5,676 nucleotides of DNA from Actinomycetota bacterium (GCA_009704345.1 WLEH01000080.1:1-5676); one strand, 5' to 3'; counted from the stretch's first letter, positions 1-5,401 are shown. Numbers and translations: made by a program. Notes: generated by a model from the sequence alone, not told the origin.

Positions 1-2
1 AT

Positions 3-251
3 GAGCTGGAGATGTCAGGGAGTTATACCAGGAGTCGAGATGAATATCTGAAGGGAGATACACGAAAACGTGTGCGATCTGATGCGGAGAACTTTGATTT
101 TCTGGAGGATATTGAGGGAGGACGCCGGGGGATACGGAAGACTCGTCGGGATTCTCGGAAGACACGCCGGGATTCTCGGAAGACACGCCGGGATTCTCGG
201 AAGACACGCCGGGAGCGACAAGCGACTCGCCGACGAACTAGGAAAATGTAA
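3..251 (+). CDS. C-terminal part of an unrecognised protein with an Arg/Lys-rich heptad-repeat tail (5' end probably outside window)
   Basis: I do not recognise this gene. The frame is open from the left edge (GAG CTG GAG before the ATG at 12). That ATG lacks the TAAA element that touches the starts of all five complete genes here, so the real start probably lies upstream and only the last 80 or so residues are seen. Counting from that ATG, residues 24-35 are acidic (DAENFDFLEDIE). A Gly-Gly pair follows at 36-37, then an almost purely basic tail to residue 78. The tail holds three exact copies of the heptad RDSRKTR plus a partial leading copy, each with an RRDS site of the kind basophilic kinases prefer. 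This composition suggests nucleic-acid binding, like a protamine or histone tail, but that is inference from composition alone. If the ATG at 12 is used, the product would be 79 residues. The gene is followed after 19 bp by the phosphatase-like gene on the same strand. Confidence 0.65.
   Translation, partial: ELEMSGSYTRSRDEYLKGDTRKRVRSDAENFDFLEDIEGGRRGIRKTRRDSRKTRRDSRKTRRDSRKTRRERQATRRRTRKM
135..212 (+). repeat. 21-bp tandem repeat inside the basic tail coding region
   Basis: Three identical 21-bp units sit at 147-167, 168-188 and 189-209, reading cgg gat tct cgg aag aca cgc. A degenerate partial unit precedes them (135-146) and a cgg follows. The length is a multiple of three, so copy-number change keeps the frame and adds or removes one RDSRKTR heptad. 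Exact identity of the copies points to recent expansion. The same periodicity keeps other frames open across the tract, which explains the overlapping reading frames on both strands. Confidence 0.95.
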
Positions 252-267
252 TTTTGCCATGTATTTA

Positions 268-273
268 TAAATG
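268..273 (+). promoter_or_regulatory. TAAATG start-proximal element of the phosphatase-like gene
   Basis: The sequence TATAAATG (266-273) runs directly into the ATG at 271. The same TAAA-plus-ATG arrangement occurs at every complete gene start here. It resembles the poxvirus late core promoter TAAAT(G). Assignment as a promoter is by analogy; a favourable translation context with A at -3 would give part of the same signal. Confidence 0.4.
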
Positions 274-1461
274 GATGGCACAGTCAGGGTATTTCTCTTT
301 AGAAACGCCTATTCCTGCGGGAACTATAAGAAAGAAGTGGGTGGTGTATCACGTCTAATTAAAACCCTGCGGCATGATCCCGCTCTTACCATGTATGGCG
401 TCCTCCAGACTTTGTTACAGAATACCGACGATGTTCCCCTGGACCCCGCCATTATAGACGGTAGGACCGTATACCCCATCTATGTTTCCTGTCTAATGCG
501 CTCATGGCAGACAGCGATTCTGCTCTTTGGTCACCGAGTTCCAGCCGGTGAATCCCACAATCTCCTTCTTAAAATTACGCCATTTATAAAGGAGAGTGGA
601 GCGGGTATGGATAATTCCCCGTCAAGTTTCGAGGAACAACTGGATGACATCACCAATTTTATAGCGGTACTGCGTGGACTCTCGCAGATAATTAGAAGAG
701 AAAAACCGAAAGGTACGTGGTCTAGACATGAATTCGGCGCAGATTATTTCAGTAATATAGAGAAGATAGAGCGACGTGTGAACAGTATTTTGTCTCTCAC
801 CAGTATTGCCGTGGAGATAGATGGCGATGTGACCGAAATTAAGATGGACGCAGACCCAATACGCGTTTCCTCTAGATATATCCGGAATATTACACGGACT
901 ATAAACCGGATTAATAATGAAGGTATCGTCGATCGACGCACTCGTCCCAGAGAAATGACCGGCGGAACTAAATATACCGGCGATTACCTCTCTAGCAATA
1001 TCTTCAGCGCCCTCGATAGATTACTGGTTCTTAACCCCGACAGCAAGAAGAATGTGATCATGGTGGTCCACAAGAATATGATGCGATCATTCTTCGAATC
1101 ATGTTCTGAAAAAAATAAATGTACAGTGAATATTCCTGGGGGGTATACCACTGAAAAATTCAGGGCAAACACCGATCGATATAGCACATTCTGTCTCGAT
1201 GTCAGCCTCAAATACCGAGGAATCACCATGACTCAGGTAGAACGTGAATCCGTAACTATTAATAGATTCATCGCCGGGCAACAAGTTCCCGCAGATGATA
1301 TCCGGTTTTTTATCGATGAATGCGAACTCCAGTGCGGAAACTATAATTACGATAAATGCGGTGATAAATTAGAAGACCCCGATAGACGAGTGCCCACTTA
1401 TCTCTATGGAGGCAAAACTCGCCGTCGTCACGATCTAAAACAGAGGAAAACACGGAAATAA
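271..1461 (+). CDS. Histidine phosphatase superfamily (phosphoglycerate-mutase-like) protein, probable pseudoenzyme
   Basis: The protein has 396 residues. Superfamily landmarks appear in order: FLFRNAYSCGN (residues 8-18) at the usual RHG/RHA motif, DPALTMYG (36-43) matching the usual DPxLTxxG, SCLMRSWQTA (73-82) with the second phosphate-binding Arg77, PFIKE (104-108) with the candidate acid Glu108, and VVHKNMM (265-271) with the second His267. Members normally use the first His as phosphorylated nucleophile; here that position is Asn12 (codon AAC at 304-306). Arg11, Arg77, Glu108 and His267 are kept, so the fold is likely intact while phosphatase activity is doubtful. About 155 residues lie between Glu108 and His267, more than a minimal member needs, so there is a family-specific insertion. 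Near the C-terminus are clustered cysteines (351, 355, 363), then YGGKTRRR and a basic tail (379-396). The substrate is unknown; a binding or regulatory role is inference. The start at 271 is supported by the TAAATG context. The capsid gene follows 56 bp downstream on the same strand. Confidence 0.85.
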   Translation: MDGTVRVFLFRNAYSCGNYKKEVGGVSRLIKTLRHDPALTMYGVLQTLLQNTDDVPLDPAIIDGRTVYPIYVSCLMRSWQTAILLFGHRVPAGESHNLLLKITPFIKESGAGMDNSPSSFEEQLDDITNFIAVLRGLSQIIRREKPKGTWSRHEFGADYFSNIEKIERRVNSILSLTSIAVEIDGDVTEIKMDADPIRVSSRYIRNITRTINRINNEGIVDRRTRPREMTGGTKYTGDYLSSNIFSALDRLLVLNPDSKKNVIMVVHKNMMRSFFESCSEKNKCTVNIPGGYTTEKFRANTDRYSTFCLDVSLKYRGITMTQVERESVTINRFIAGQQVPADDIRFFIDECELQCGNYNYDKCGDKLEDPDRRVPTYLYGGKTRRRHDLKQRKTRK

Positions 1462-1474
1462 CCTTGCGGCGATG

Positions 1475-1496
1475 TGTGTATGTAAAAACATATATA
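1475..1496 (+). terminator. AT-rich hairpin after the phosphatase-like gene
   Basis: TATGT and ACATA form a perfect 5-bp stem around an AAAA loop. In RNA the stem extends to 9 bp with two G-U pairs (1475-1483 against 1488-1496). It begins 13 bp after the stop codon. Mimivirus transcripts are known to end at intergenic hairpins, and this position fits such a 3'-end signal. It also overlaps the AT-rich stretch (TATATAATTA, 1491-1500) just upstream of the capsid gene, so the same bases may have promoter function. Confidence 0.45.
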
Positions 1497-1512
1497 ATTA
1501 CCGATAGATAAT

Positions 1513-1520
1513 TAAATATG
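1513..1520 (+). promoter_or_regulatory. TAAATATG start-proximal element of the capsid gene
   Basis: TAAAT touches the capsid ATG (1518), and the AT-rich TATATAATTA lies at 1491-1500, 17 bp before the start codon. Capsid genes are late genes in characterised nucleocytoviruses, which is consistent with a late-type element. The assignment is by analogy only. Confidence 0.4.
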
Positions 1521-3128
1521 CCGGGTGCAATATTAGATCTGGTGGCTAAAGGGGAAAAGGACCTATTTTTTCTAGGCAATCCCCAGACCACCTTCTTCTC
1601 CACCGTATTTCACAAGAAAATCCGCTGTATCATTCAACCATATCGCGTGAATTTCCGGGAGGCTGTGGACTATGGTCGCACATCCCATCTTATTATCCCT
1701 CGACACGGCGATTTTATAGGGAAATCCTATTTGGAGATAGAACCGGAACCATGGTTGCCGGAGATAGTTGAAGACGAGACGGGGAACTGTATCCGTCTCC
1801 GCGAAATAATCGGAGAGAGTAATGTATTCGTCTATGATACTCAGACCCAGCATGCGGTGGGATTCGTGGATGCCGTGGGTCATTACATCATTAAGAAGTT
1901 GGATTTCTGGGTGGATGGGACTATGGTGGATCGACATCGCGGTGAATGGATGGACATACAGTCGGAACTCAATACCCCCGAAGATAAATACACCGAATAC
2001 TGTCGCGCCGTAGGCAAATACAATGAGAATACCCCGGCGAATGTCCAGCGAAACATGTGGCCGGGTCTAGACGGAAAACTCCTGGTTCCACTCCAGTTCT
2101 CGTGGGCACAGTCATTCAGGGCTCCGCTGCCTATCAGGTGGATGGCGGCGTCCGAGGTGAAGATTGACGTGGAGTTCGAGGTTTTCAGGAAAGTGTATTA
2201 TTCCTATTACCACTATGGAGCCTCCCCGGTGGATGTGAGTGGTGGTGAGAGGATGTACTGCCAGTATCAGGATAATTTCGATCCACAGTTGATTGATCCG
2301 CGGGGACGGGAGTTCGAGTTTGTTATCTATAGTAAGACGGATTCATCGCGAATCATTCACCGCGGGCGTTTCGTGGCGCCCCGGAAGCTAACCATCCGCA
2401 ACGCCACGCTGTTGGCGAATTACATTTCTATACCTGATGAAGAGATCGCACAGTATTTCCGGCGAGAACATAGCTATCTGATAGAGCAGGTCCAGTATAT
2501 TGAGGCGGGAATAAGAGGTGATGATTATCCTATTGCGGGTGGGCCATATTTGAATCCGATTAACGAATTCGTTCAGCCTATAAAAGAGATATTTATGATT
2601 ACGCGGCAGATAGATAGCTGTAATCTGAATCAACACACGAATTTCTATAGACATACGTGGCAGGAGATCGCATATCTTCGGCAGAGATTCATAGATGGTG
2701 GAGTAGATACTGTGGATTTGACACCGGAATTCGTGGAGAATGCCGCACTGTTTATAAATGGATATGCCCGAATACCATCGCGGAATTCGTCGTATTTTCA
2801 CACCCTGATTCCCTATAGATATCATGCGCGTAATACAAAATATCCAATATATTGTTTTAATTTTTCGCTGATGCCGGATAGGATGCAACCCTCTGGCTTC
2901 ATTAATTTTAGTCTAATCCAAAGGGCATATCTGACGATGGGATTAGCTGGATATAATCCACCCACTATTGATACCGGCCTGAGTGGGCGGCGGTGGTGGA
3001 GAGATGGGGTGCTGGTAGATGGGACTTATTTGCGGGAAGACTATGCGATCACTCTACATACTTATGCTAAAAATTACAACTTTATTGTGATAAATAATGG
3101 AAGGGCGGTGCTGAAGTTCCTGAATTAA
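1518..3128 (+). CDS. MCP: Major capsid protein, double jelly-roll (nucleocytovirus type)
   Basis: This is the building block of the icosahedral shell; in relatives it trimerises into pseudo-hexagonal capsomers. It has 536 residues, within the usual family range. The N-terminal signature is LDLVAKGEKDLFFLGNPQTTFF (residues 6-27), followed by HLIIPRHGDFIGKSYLEIE (57-75). The first jelly roll runs to about 225 and includes VGHYIIKKLDFWVDGTMVDR (120-139) and VPLQFSW with APLPIRWMAASEVKI (190-216). The second runs from about 285 to the end, with NPINEFVQPIKEIFMITRQ (346-364), FNFSLMPDRMQPSGFINFS (447-465) and the family-typical ending YAKNYNF...NNGRAVLKF (516-534). Divergences from common relatives are VFHKKIRC (30-37) where many have VYRRHTN, and INFSLI where many have INFSRI. 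It lacks the basic tail found on the other six proteins. The frame is unbroken, with no intron or intein, although giant-virus capsid genes often carry introns. The gene is convergent with the next one, 24 bp away. Confidence 0.97.
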   Translation: MPGAILDLVAKGEKDLFFLGNPQTTFFSTVFHKKIRCIIQPYRVNFREAVDYGRTSHLIIPRHGDFIGKSYLEIEPEPWLPEIVEDETGNCIRLREIIGESNVFVYDTQTQHAVGFVDAVGHYIIKKLDFWVDGTMVDRHRGEWMDIQSELNTPEDKYTEYCRAVGKYNENTPANVQRNMWPGLDGKLLVPLQFSWAQSFRAPLPIRWMAASEVKIDVEFEVFRKVYYSYYHYGASPVDVSGGERMYCQYQDNFDPQLIDPRGREFEFVIYSKTDSSRIIHRGRFVAPRKLTIRNATLLANYISIPDEEIAQYFRREHSYLIEQVQYIEAGIRGDDYPIAGGPYLNPINEFVQPIKEIFMITRQIDSCNLNQHTNFYRHTWQEIAYLRQRFIDGGVDTVDLTPEFVENAALFINGYARIPSRNSSYFHTLIPYRYHARNTKYPIYCFNFSLMPDRMQPSGFINFSLIQRAYLTMGLAGYNPPTIDTGLSGRRWWRDGVLVDGTYLREDYAITLHTYAKNYNFIVINNGRAVLKFLN

Positions 3129-3152
3129 AGTGTGGTTGGGGACGCGCGGAGA

Positions 3153-3629
3153 TTATAACATAGTTTTCACGGATTTACGGGTTTTTGATGATCTTCTTGG
3201 AGACGCAGTTTTTCTTGATTTGGGTGATTTTTTTATGAATTGAGTGAAATCCATTGGTGTATTGAGATAATTGTAGAGGCCTTTGAGTTTAGTAAGAGGT
3301 CCTGCCGTTTTTGATAGAGGTGATTTTACGTATTTTGCGATATTTAGTCCATTAGGTCCTAGATATCCATAATTCACGTTTTCTCTGGAGAGATGTGGCA
3401 ATTTTGATTCAATTAATGCGAGTTTTTTGCTACCTAGTGAAGTATCTGCTAAACCTGAGAGAAGAATAACATAATATTCGTTTGTGACTTCATCTATTTT
3501 TCCTTTCTTTATTGCGTTATTTACTATGGTTTCATATTTAGCTAACGATGATTTTTCTTCGTGCTCATTTAGGAAACTTTTAATTTCTTTTAGAGTAATG
3601 CTTTCACGCATCTGAGGTGAACGTGGCAT
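3153..3629 (-). CDS. Small basic protein of unknown function
   Basis: I do not recognise this 158-residue protein. Residues 1-75 look largely helical and charged (for example TLKEIKSFLNEHEEK, 12-26, and YETIVNNAIKKGKIDEV, 32-48). A middle part has Gly and Pro turns (NYGYLGPNGLNIAKYVKSP, 86-104). The last 26 residues are rich in Lys, Arg and Ser (KKSPKSRK...SSKTRKSVK). No membrane segment or catalytic motif is evident. The first Met at 3629 is preferred over Met7 (3611) because it lies in TAAATG. Base composition is AT-rich: 19 G or C in the 60 bases from 3181, against 39 of 60 in part of the capsid gene from 2101. Its promoter side holds the 32-bp palindrome and decamer array; its 3' end faces the capsid gene with a 24-bp gap. 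The basic tail suggests nucleic-acid contact, by inference. Confidence 0.85.
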   Translation of the reverse strand: MPRSPQMRESITLKEIKSFLNEHEEKSSLAKYETIVNNAIKKGKIDEVTNEYYVILLSGLADTSLGSKKLALIESKLPHLSRENVNYGYLGPNGLNIAKYVKSPLSKTAGPLTKLKGLYNYLNTPMDFTQFIKKSPKSRKTASPRRSSKTRKSVKTML

Positions 3630-3632
3630 TTA
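3627..3632 (-). promoter_or_regulatory. TAAATG start-proximal element of the small basic protein gene
   Basis: Read on the minus strand, AAGTAAATG runs into the start codon at 3629-3627. This is the exact TAAATG form, as at 271, and is the main reason for choosing this start over the downstream Met7. The promoter role is inferred from resemblance to the poxvirus late core. Confidence 0.4.
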
Positions 3633-3653
3633 CTTATGTGCGATACTTTGTTT

Positions 3654-3685
3654 ATTAATAGATGTAATATATTACATCTATTAAT
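3654..3685. repeat. Perfect 32-bp palindrome
   Basis: The left arm ATTAATAGATGTAATA (3654-3669) is matched without a single mismatch by its reverse complement at 3670-3685, with no spacer. It lies 24 bp before the start of the small basic protein gene and about 85 bp past the stop of the Ala-rich protein gene, both read on the minus strand. It could be a transcript 3'-end hairpin for the latter, as known in mimivirus, or a binding site for a dimeric regulator of the former. The outer eight bases on each side (CTATTAAT and its complement) match the unit junctions of the adjoining decamer array. Confidence 0.85.
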
Positions 3686-3745
3686 GTCTATTAATGGTTA
3701 TTAATGTCTATTAATGTCTATTAATGGTTATTAATGGTTATTAAT
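3681..3745. repeat. Tandem 10-bp array built from two unit types
   Basis: Six full decamers and a final TTAAT follow each other without gaps. Type A is TTAATGTCTA and type B is TTAATGGTTA; they differ only at positions 7 and 8. The order along the + strand is A B A A B B. The first TTAAT is also the end of the 32-bp palindrome. A 10-bp period puts each TTAAT on nearly the same face of the helix. The array fills most of the spacer between the Ala-rich protein gene and the small basic protein gene. Its role is unknown. Confidence 0.9.
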
Positions 3746-3768
3746 AATTCTCCAAAAAGTATGAAAAT

Positions 3769-4800
3769 TTAGTTGCGCTTATGTCGGAGTGTGCGGCGTC
3801 TGTTACGTCTGCGCTGGGTGCGACGTCCTCCATATGTGAATCCCCTAAATGGGCTTAACATTCCAATATATGGATTAATTGCGTTCATAAATGGAGAGGT
3901 TAGGTATTGACTGAATGGATCCGTTACGTATGTATTAATTCCTTGACCCAGAGAATTTATACCACTGCTAAGATAACCGATACCTCCCTGTATCATATTA
4001 TTGAAATACGACATATATCCCGACACGCTATTTCGTATATCTGGAACAACGAATAAGTTCGCAACCGTTGTCTTATAGTGGGCGGCAGTTTGCTTTAAGG
4101 CTGTATTGAAATCGGCACCTTTTTGGAGGAGAGCATTGAAGTATTCTCCCGCAGGATCAAGGGTGTGCTCCTTTGCTTTCTTCATAGCACTTCGCAGGTT
4201 TTTCACCGCATCCTCGCCGAGGTCTTTTATAGAAGCAGTCGCTGCACTTATGTTGATACCATTTGCTCTTGCTATGACAGCGGATGGTAATGCAGAAACA
4301 GCGGAACCAAACTTATCAGATGCTTCACGGATGGCTTCTAGGACGGTCTTGCCGAGCTTAATTGATGTATTAATATTATCCGTGACAGTTTGGTATATAA
4401 TCATCGAACCCATATGGAGATATGCCAATGGCATACCTATGAATGGGGTCATCATGTTTGGAGTTAAGTTTTCTATGGTATTGCCAAGCTTGGTCTCTAT
4501 TGTGTTTTTCGCAGTTTTCAGTGATTCCAGCGCAGCAGTTCCATACTGGCTGTAATTATGTGTCAGAATATCATGAGTATAACCTGCCGCTCTGGTGGCA
4601 ATAATAGCAGGGACTGCTACGGCTTTTGTGCCATATGTTTTAACAGCATTATTGATTGCCGATAAAACATCTACGCCAGAGTCGATTTGCTTCGTTATAA
4701 AAACAGACGCGGCATCAGTGGCTCGCTCTAAATTTAATCGTAAGCCGCTCTTTGAGGTTCTCTGAGCAATTGGTGAGTTTTTGCGAGTAGAAGAAGCCAT
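3769..4800 (-). CDS. Ala-rich helical protein with internal pseudo-repeats and Arg-rich tail, function unknown
   Basis: I do not recognise this 343-residue protein. Most of it is predicted by eye to be Ala-rich helix. Residues 45-100 and 153-208 align without gaps, with about 16 identities over 56 positions and many similar residues: VLSAINNAVKTYG against VLEAIREASDKFG, and matching Pro, Arg, Gly and Leu positions after that. A third, weaker copy begins at 228 (GADFNTALKQTAAHY). Residues 116-140 (MMTPFIGMPLAYLHMGSMII and on) are hydrophobic and could touch a membrane. Residues 270-290 are Gly-rich and amphipathic. The C-terminus is YGGRR followed by an Arg-rich run (323-343). The start at 4800 is supported by TATAAAATG. 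It lies between two other tailed proteins on the same strand. A virion structural role is plausible from context but not shown. Confidence 0.88.
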   Translation of the reverse strand: MASSTRKNSPIAQRTSKSGLRLNLERATDAASVFITKQIDSGVDVLSAINNAVKTYGTKAVAVPAIIATRAAGYTHDILTHNYSQYGTAALESLKTAKNTIETKLGNTIENLTPNMMTPFIGMPLAYLHMGSMIIYQTVTDNINTSIKLGKTVLEAIREASDKFGSAVSALPSAVIARANGINISAATASIKDLGEDAVKNLRSAMKKAKEHTLDPAGEYFNALLQKGADFNTALKQTAAHYKTTVANLFVVPDIRNSVSGYMSYFNNMIQGGIGYLSSGINSLGQGINTYVTDPFSQYLTSPFMNAINPYIGMLSPFRGFTYGGRRTQRRRNRRRTLRHKRN

Positions 4801-4806
4801 TTTATA
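4798..4806 (-). promoter_or_regulatory. TATAAAATG start-proximal element of the Ala-rich protein gene
   Basis: Read on the minus strand, TATAAA runs directly into the ATG. The identical nine bases stand at the start of the next gene upstream (5401-5393), suggesting the two are co-regulated. This is a TATA-like or late-type element by analogy. It overlaps one arm of the hairpin at 4803-4826. Confidence 0.4.
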
Positions 4807-4826
4807 ATAATTTGGATATTATTATA
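4803..4826 (-). terminator. AT-only hairpin after the repeat membrane protein gene
   Basis: TATAATAAT (4803-4811) and its exact complement ATTATTATA (4818-4826) flank a 6-base loop, giving a perfect 9-bp stem. On the minus strand it begins 23 bp past the stop of the gene ending at 4850 and finishes two bases before the start codon of the next gene. It fits a mimivirus-like transcript 3'-end hairpin, while the last arm overlaps the putative promoter of the following gene. Confidence 0.5.
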
Positions 4827-4849
4827 GAAGTGTGTAATGTATGTAGATA

Positions 4850-5395
4850 CTAAACTTGCTTCGTTTTTTGTGTCGACTTTACTTTGCGAGCTCGCCGGGT
4901 CTTTTTGACTGGTTTTTTCTTGGCGGTGGCTTTATTGTATAGTTTATAGAGACCATATGATCCAAGGCCGAGCCCACCTAGGGCAGCAGCAGACGCAATC
5001 AATGGATTCTCTGTGGCATATTTTGAGAGCATTGAGAGATACGTGGGTTTCGGGCCATTCACAACATAATCTACAGTGGGAAGTCGCGAGTACATTTCAC
5101 CGGCTTTAGTTGCGGCACCTGTTGCGGTTGGTACTATAGTATTCTGGTAAAGATCACTTGCTGTGGCTGCGGCACCTGTAGCGCTTGGCGCAATTACATT
5201 ATGATAAAGATCACTGGCTGCAGCTGCGGCGCTTGTTGCGCTTGGTACTATAGTATTCTGGTAAAGATCACTGGCTTTAGCTCCGATCTTAGCAAAATCT
5301 ACATTCTGATAAATATTATTAAATTGGTGCAAATATCCAAGCCCTACTAACGCATTAATCACAGCGGGATTCAACGGTAAAGGTATTACGCTCAT
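4850..5395 (-). CDS. Small one-membrane-segment protein with three 19-residue repeats and a basic tail
   Basis: I do not recognise this 181-residue protein. Residues 11-22 are hydrophobic (AVINALVGLGYL). Residues 41-97 are three tandem 19-residue units of the form ASDLYxNxIxPxATxAAxx, with a degenerate start of a fourth (AGEMYSRLP, 98-106) and a possible degenerate unit before (NNIYQNVDFAKIGAK). A likely membrane segment lies at about 131-150 (PLIASAAALGGLGLGSYGLY), followed by LYNK and a tail rich in Lys, Arg and Thr (159-179). By the positive-inside tendency the tail would face the cytosol or the virion interior. Small one-pass proteins are common in the inner membrane of nucleocytovirus particles, so a virion membrane role is plausible but inferred. 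The start at 5395 is supported by TATAAAATG. The upstream spacer holds the 16-bp GATC array. Confidence 0.87.
   Translation of the reverse strand: MSVIPLPLNPAVINALVGLGYLHQFNNIYQNVDFAKIGAKASDLYQNTIVPSATSAAAAASDLYHNVIAPSATGAAATASDLYQNTIVPTATGAATKAGEMYSRLPTVDYVVNGPKPTYLSMLSKYATENPLIASAAALGGLGLGSYGLYKLYNKATAKKKPVKKTRRARKVKSTQKTKQV
5105..5275 (-). repeat. 57-bp tandem repeat (three copies) within the small membrane protein gene
   Basis: The copies are 5219-5275, 5162-5218 and 5105-5161, each coding for one 19-residue unit. The outer two copies share a 31-bp stretch exactly (5242-5272 and 5128-5158), while the middle copy differs there at many positions. This pattern points to sequence exchange or duplication of a two-unit block rather than simple stepwise growth. 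A partial, diverged unit follows at 5078-5104. Confidence 0.9.
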
Positions 5396-5401
5396 TTTAT
5401 A
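5393..5401 (-). promoter_or_regulatory. TATAAAATG start-proximal element of the small membrane protein gene
   Basis: Read on the minus strand, an alternating ATATAATATAATATAAA run leads straight into the ATG. The last nine bases are identical to those at the start of the Ala-rich protein gene (4806-4798). It is likely a core promoter by resemblance to TATA-type or poxvirus late elements. Confidence 0.4.

Noticed and set aside
255..280. Inverted repeat TGCCAT / ATGGCA around the start of the phosphatase-like gene
   Set aside because: It has only 6 bp and a 14-base loop, and overlaps the start codon. It is much weaker than the other hairpins and easily due to chance.
15..281. Overlapping frames on both strands across the 21-bp repeat (15-281 minus, 70-270 plus)
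   Set aside because: The repeat length is a multiple of three, so all frames repeat and stay open. The basic-tail frame matches the tail pattern of neighbouring genes, so it is the real one.
271..1461. Naming the phosphatase-like gene as phosphoglycerate mutase
   Set aside because: The nucleophilic His is Asn, the insert is large and the tail is viral-specific, so a metabolic mutase name is not supported beyond fold membership.
2388..2888. Minus-strand 166-residue frame inside the capsid gene
   Set aside because: The capsid frame here is strongly conserved in sequence signature, so this is a shadow. Other overlapping frames at 744-941, 984-1229, 1099-1284, 1310-1603, 1572-1937 and 1822-2013 were dropped for the same reason.
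3654..3745. CRISPR-like array in the 3654-3745 spacer
   Set aside because: Units are contiguous 10-mers with no unique spacers, so this is a simple tandem repeat.
3629..3769. Mimivirus early promoter AAAATTGA upstream of the genes
   Set aside because: I looked for this motif at the gene starts in both orientations and did not see it, so the mimivirus early class is not supported here.
4106..4555. Plus-strand 149-residue frame with apparent membrane segments
   Set aside because: It is antisense to the Ala-rich protein gene. Ala codons read backwards give Ser, Cys and hydrophobic codons, producing false membrane stretches. It lacks a TAAA-type start.
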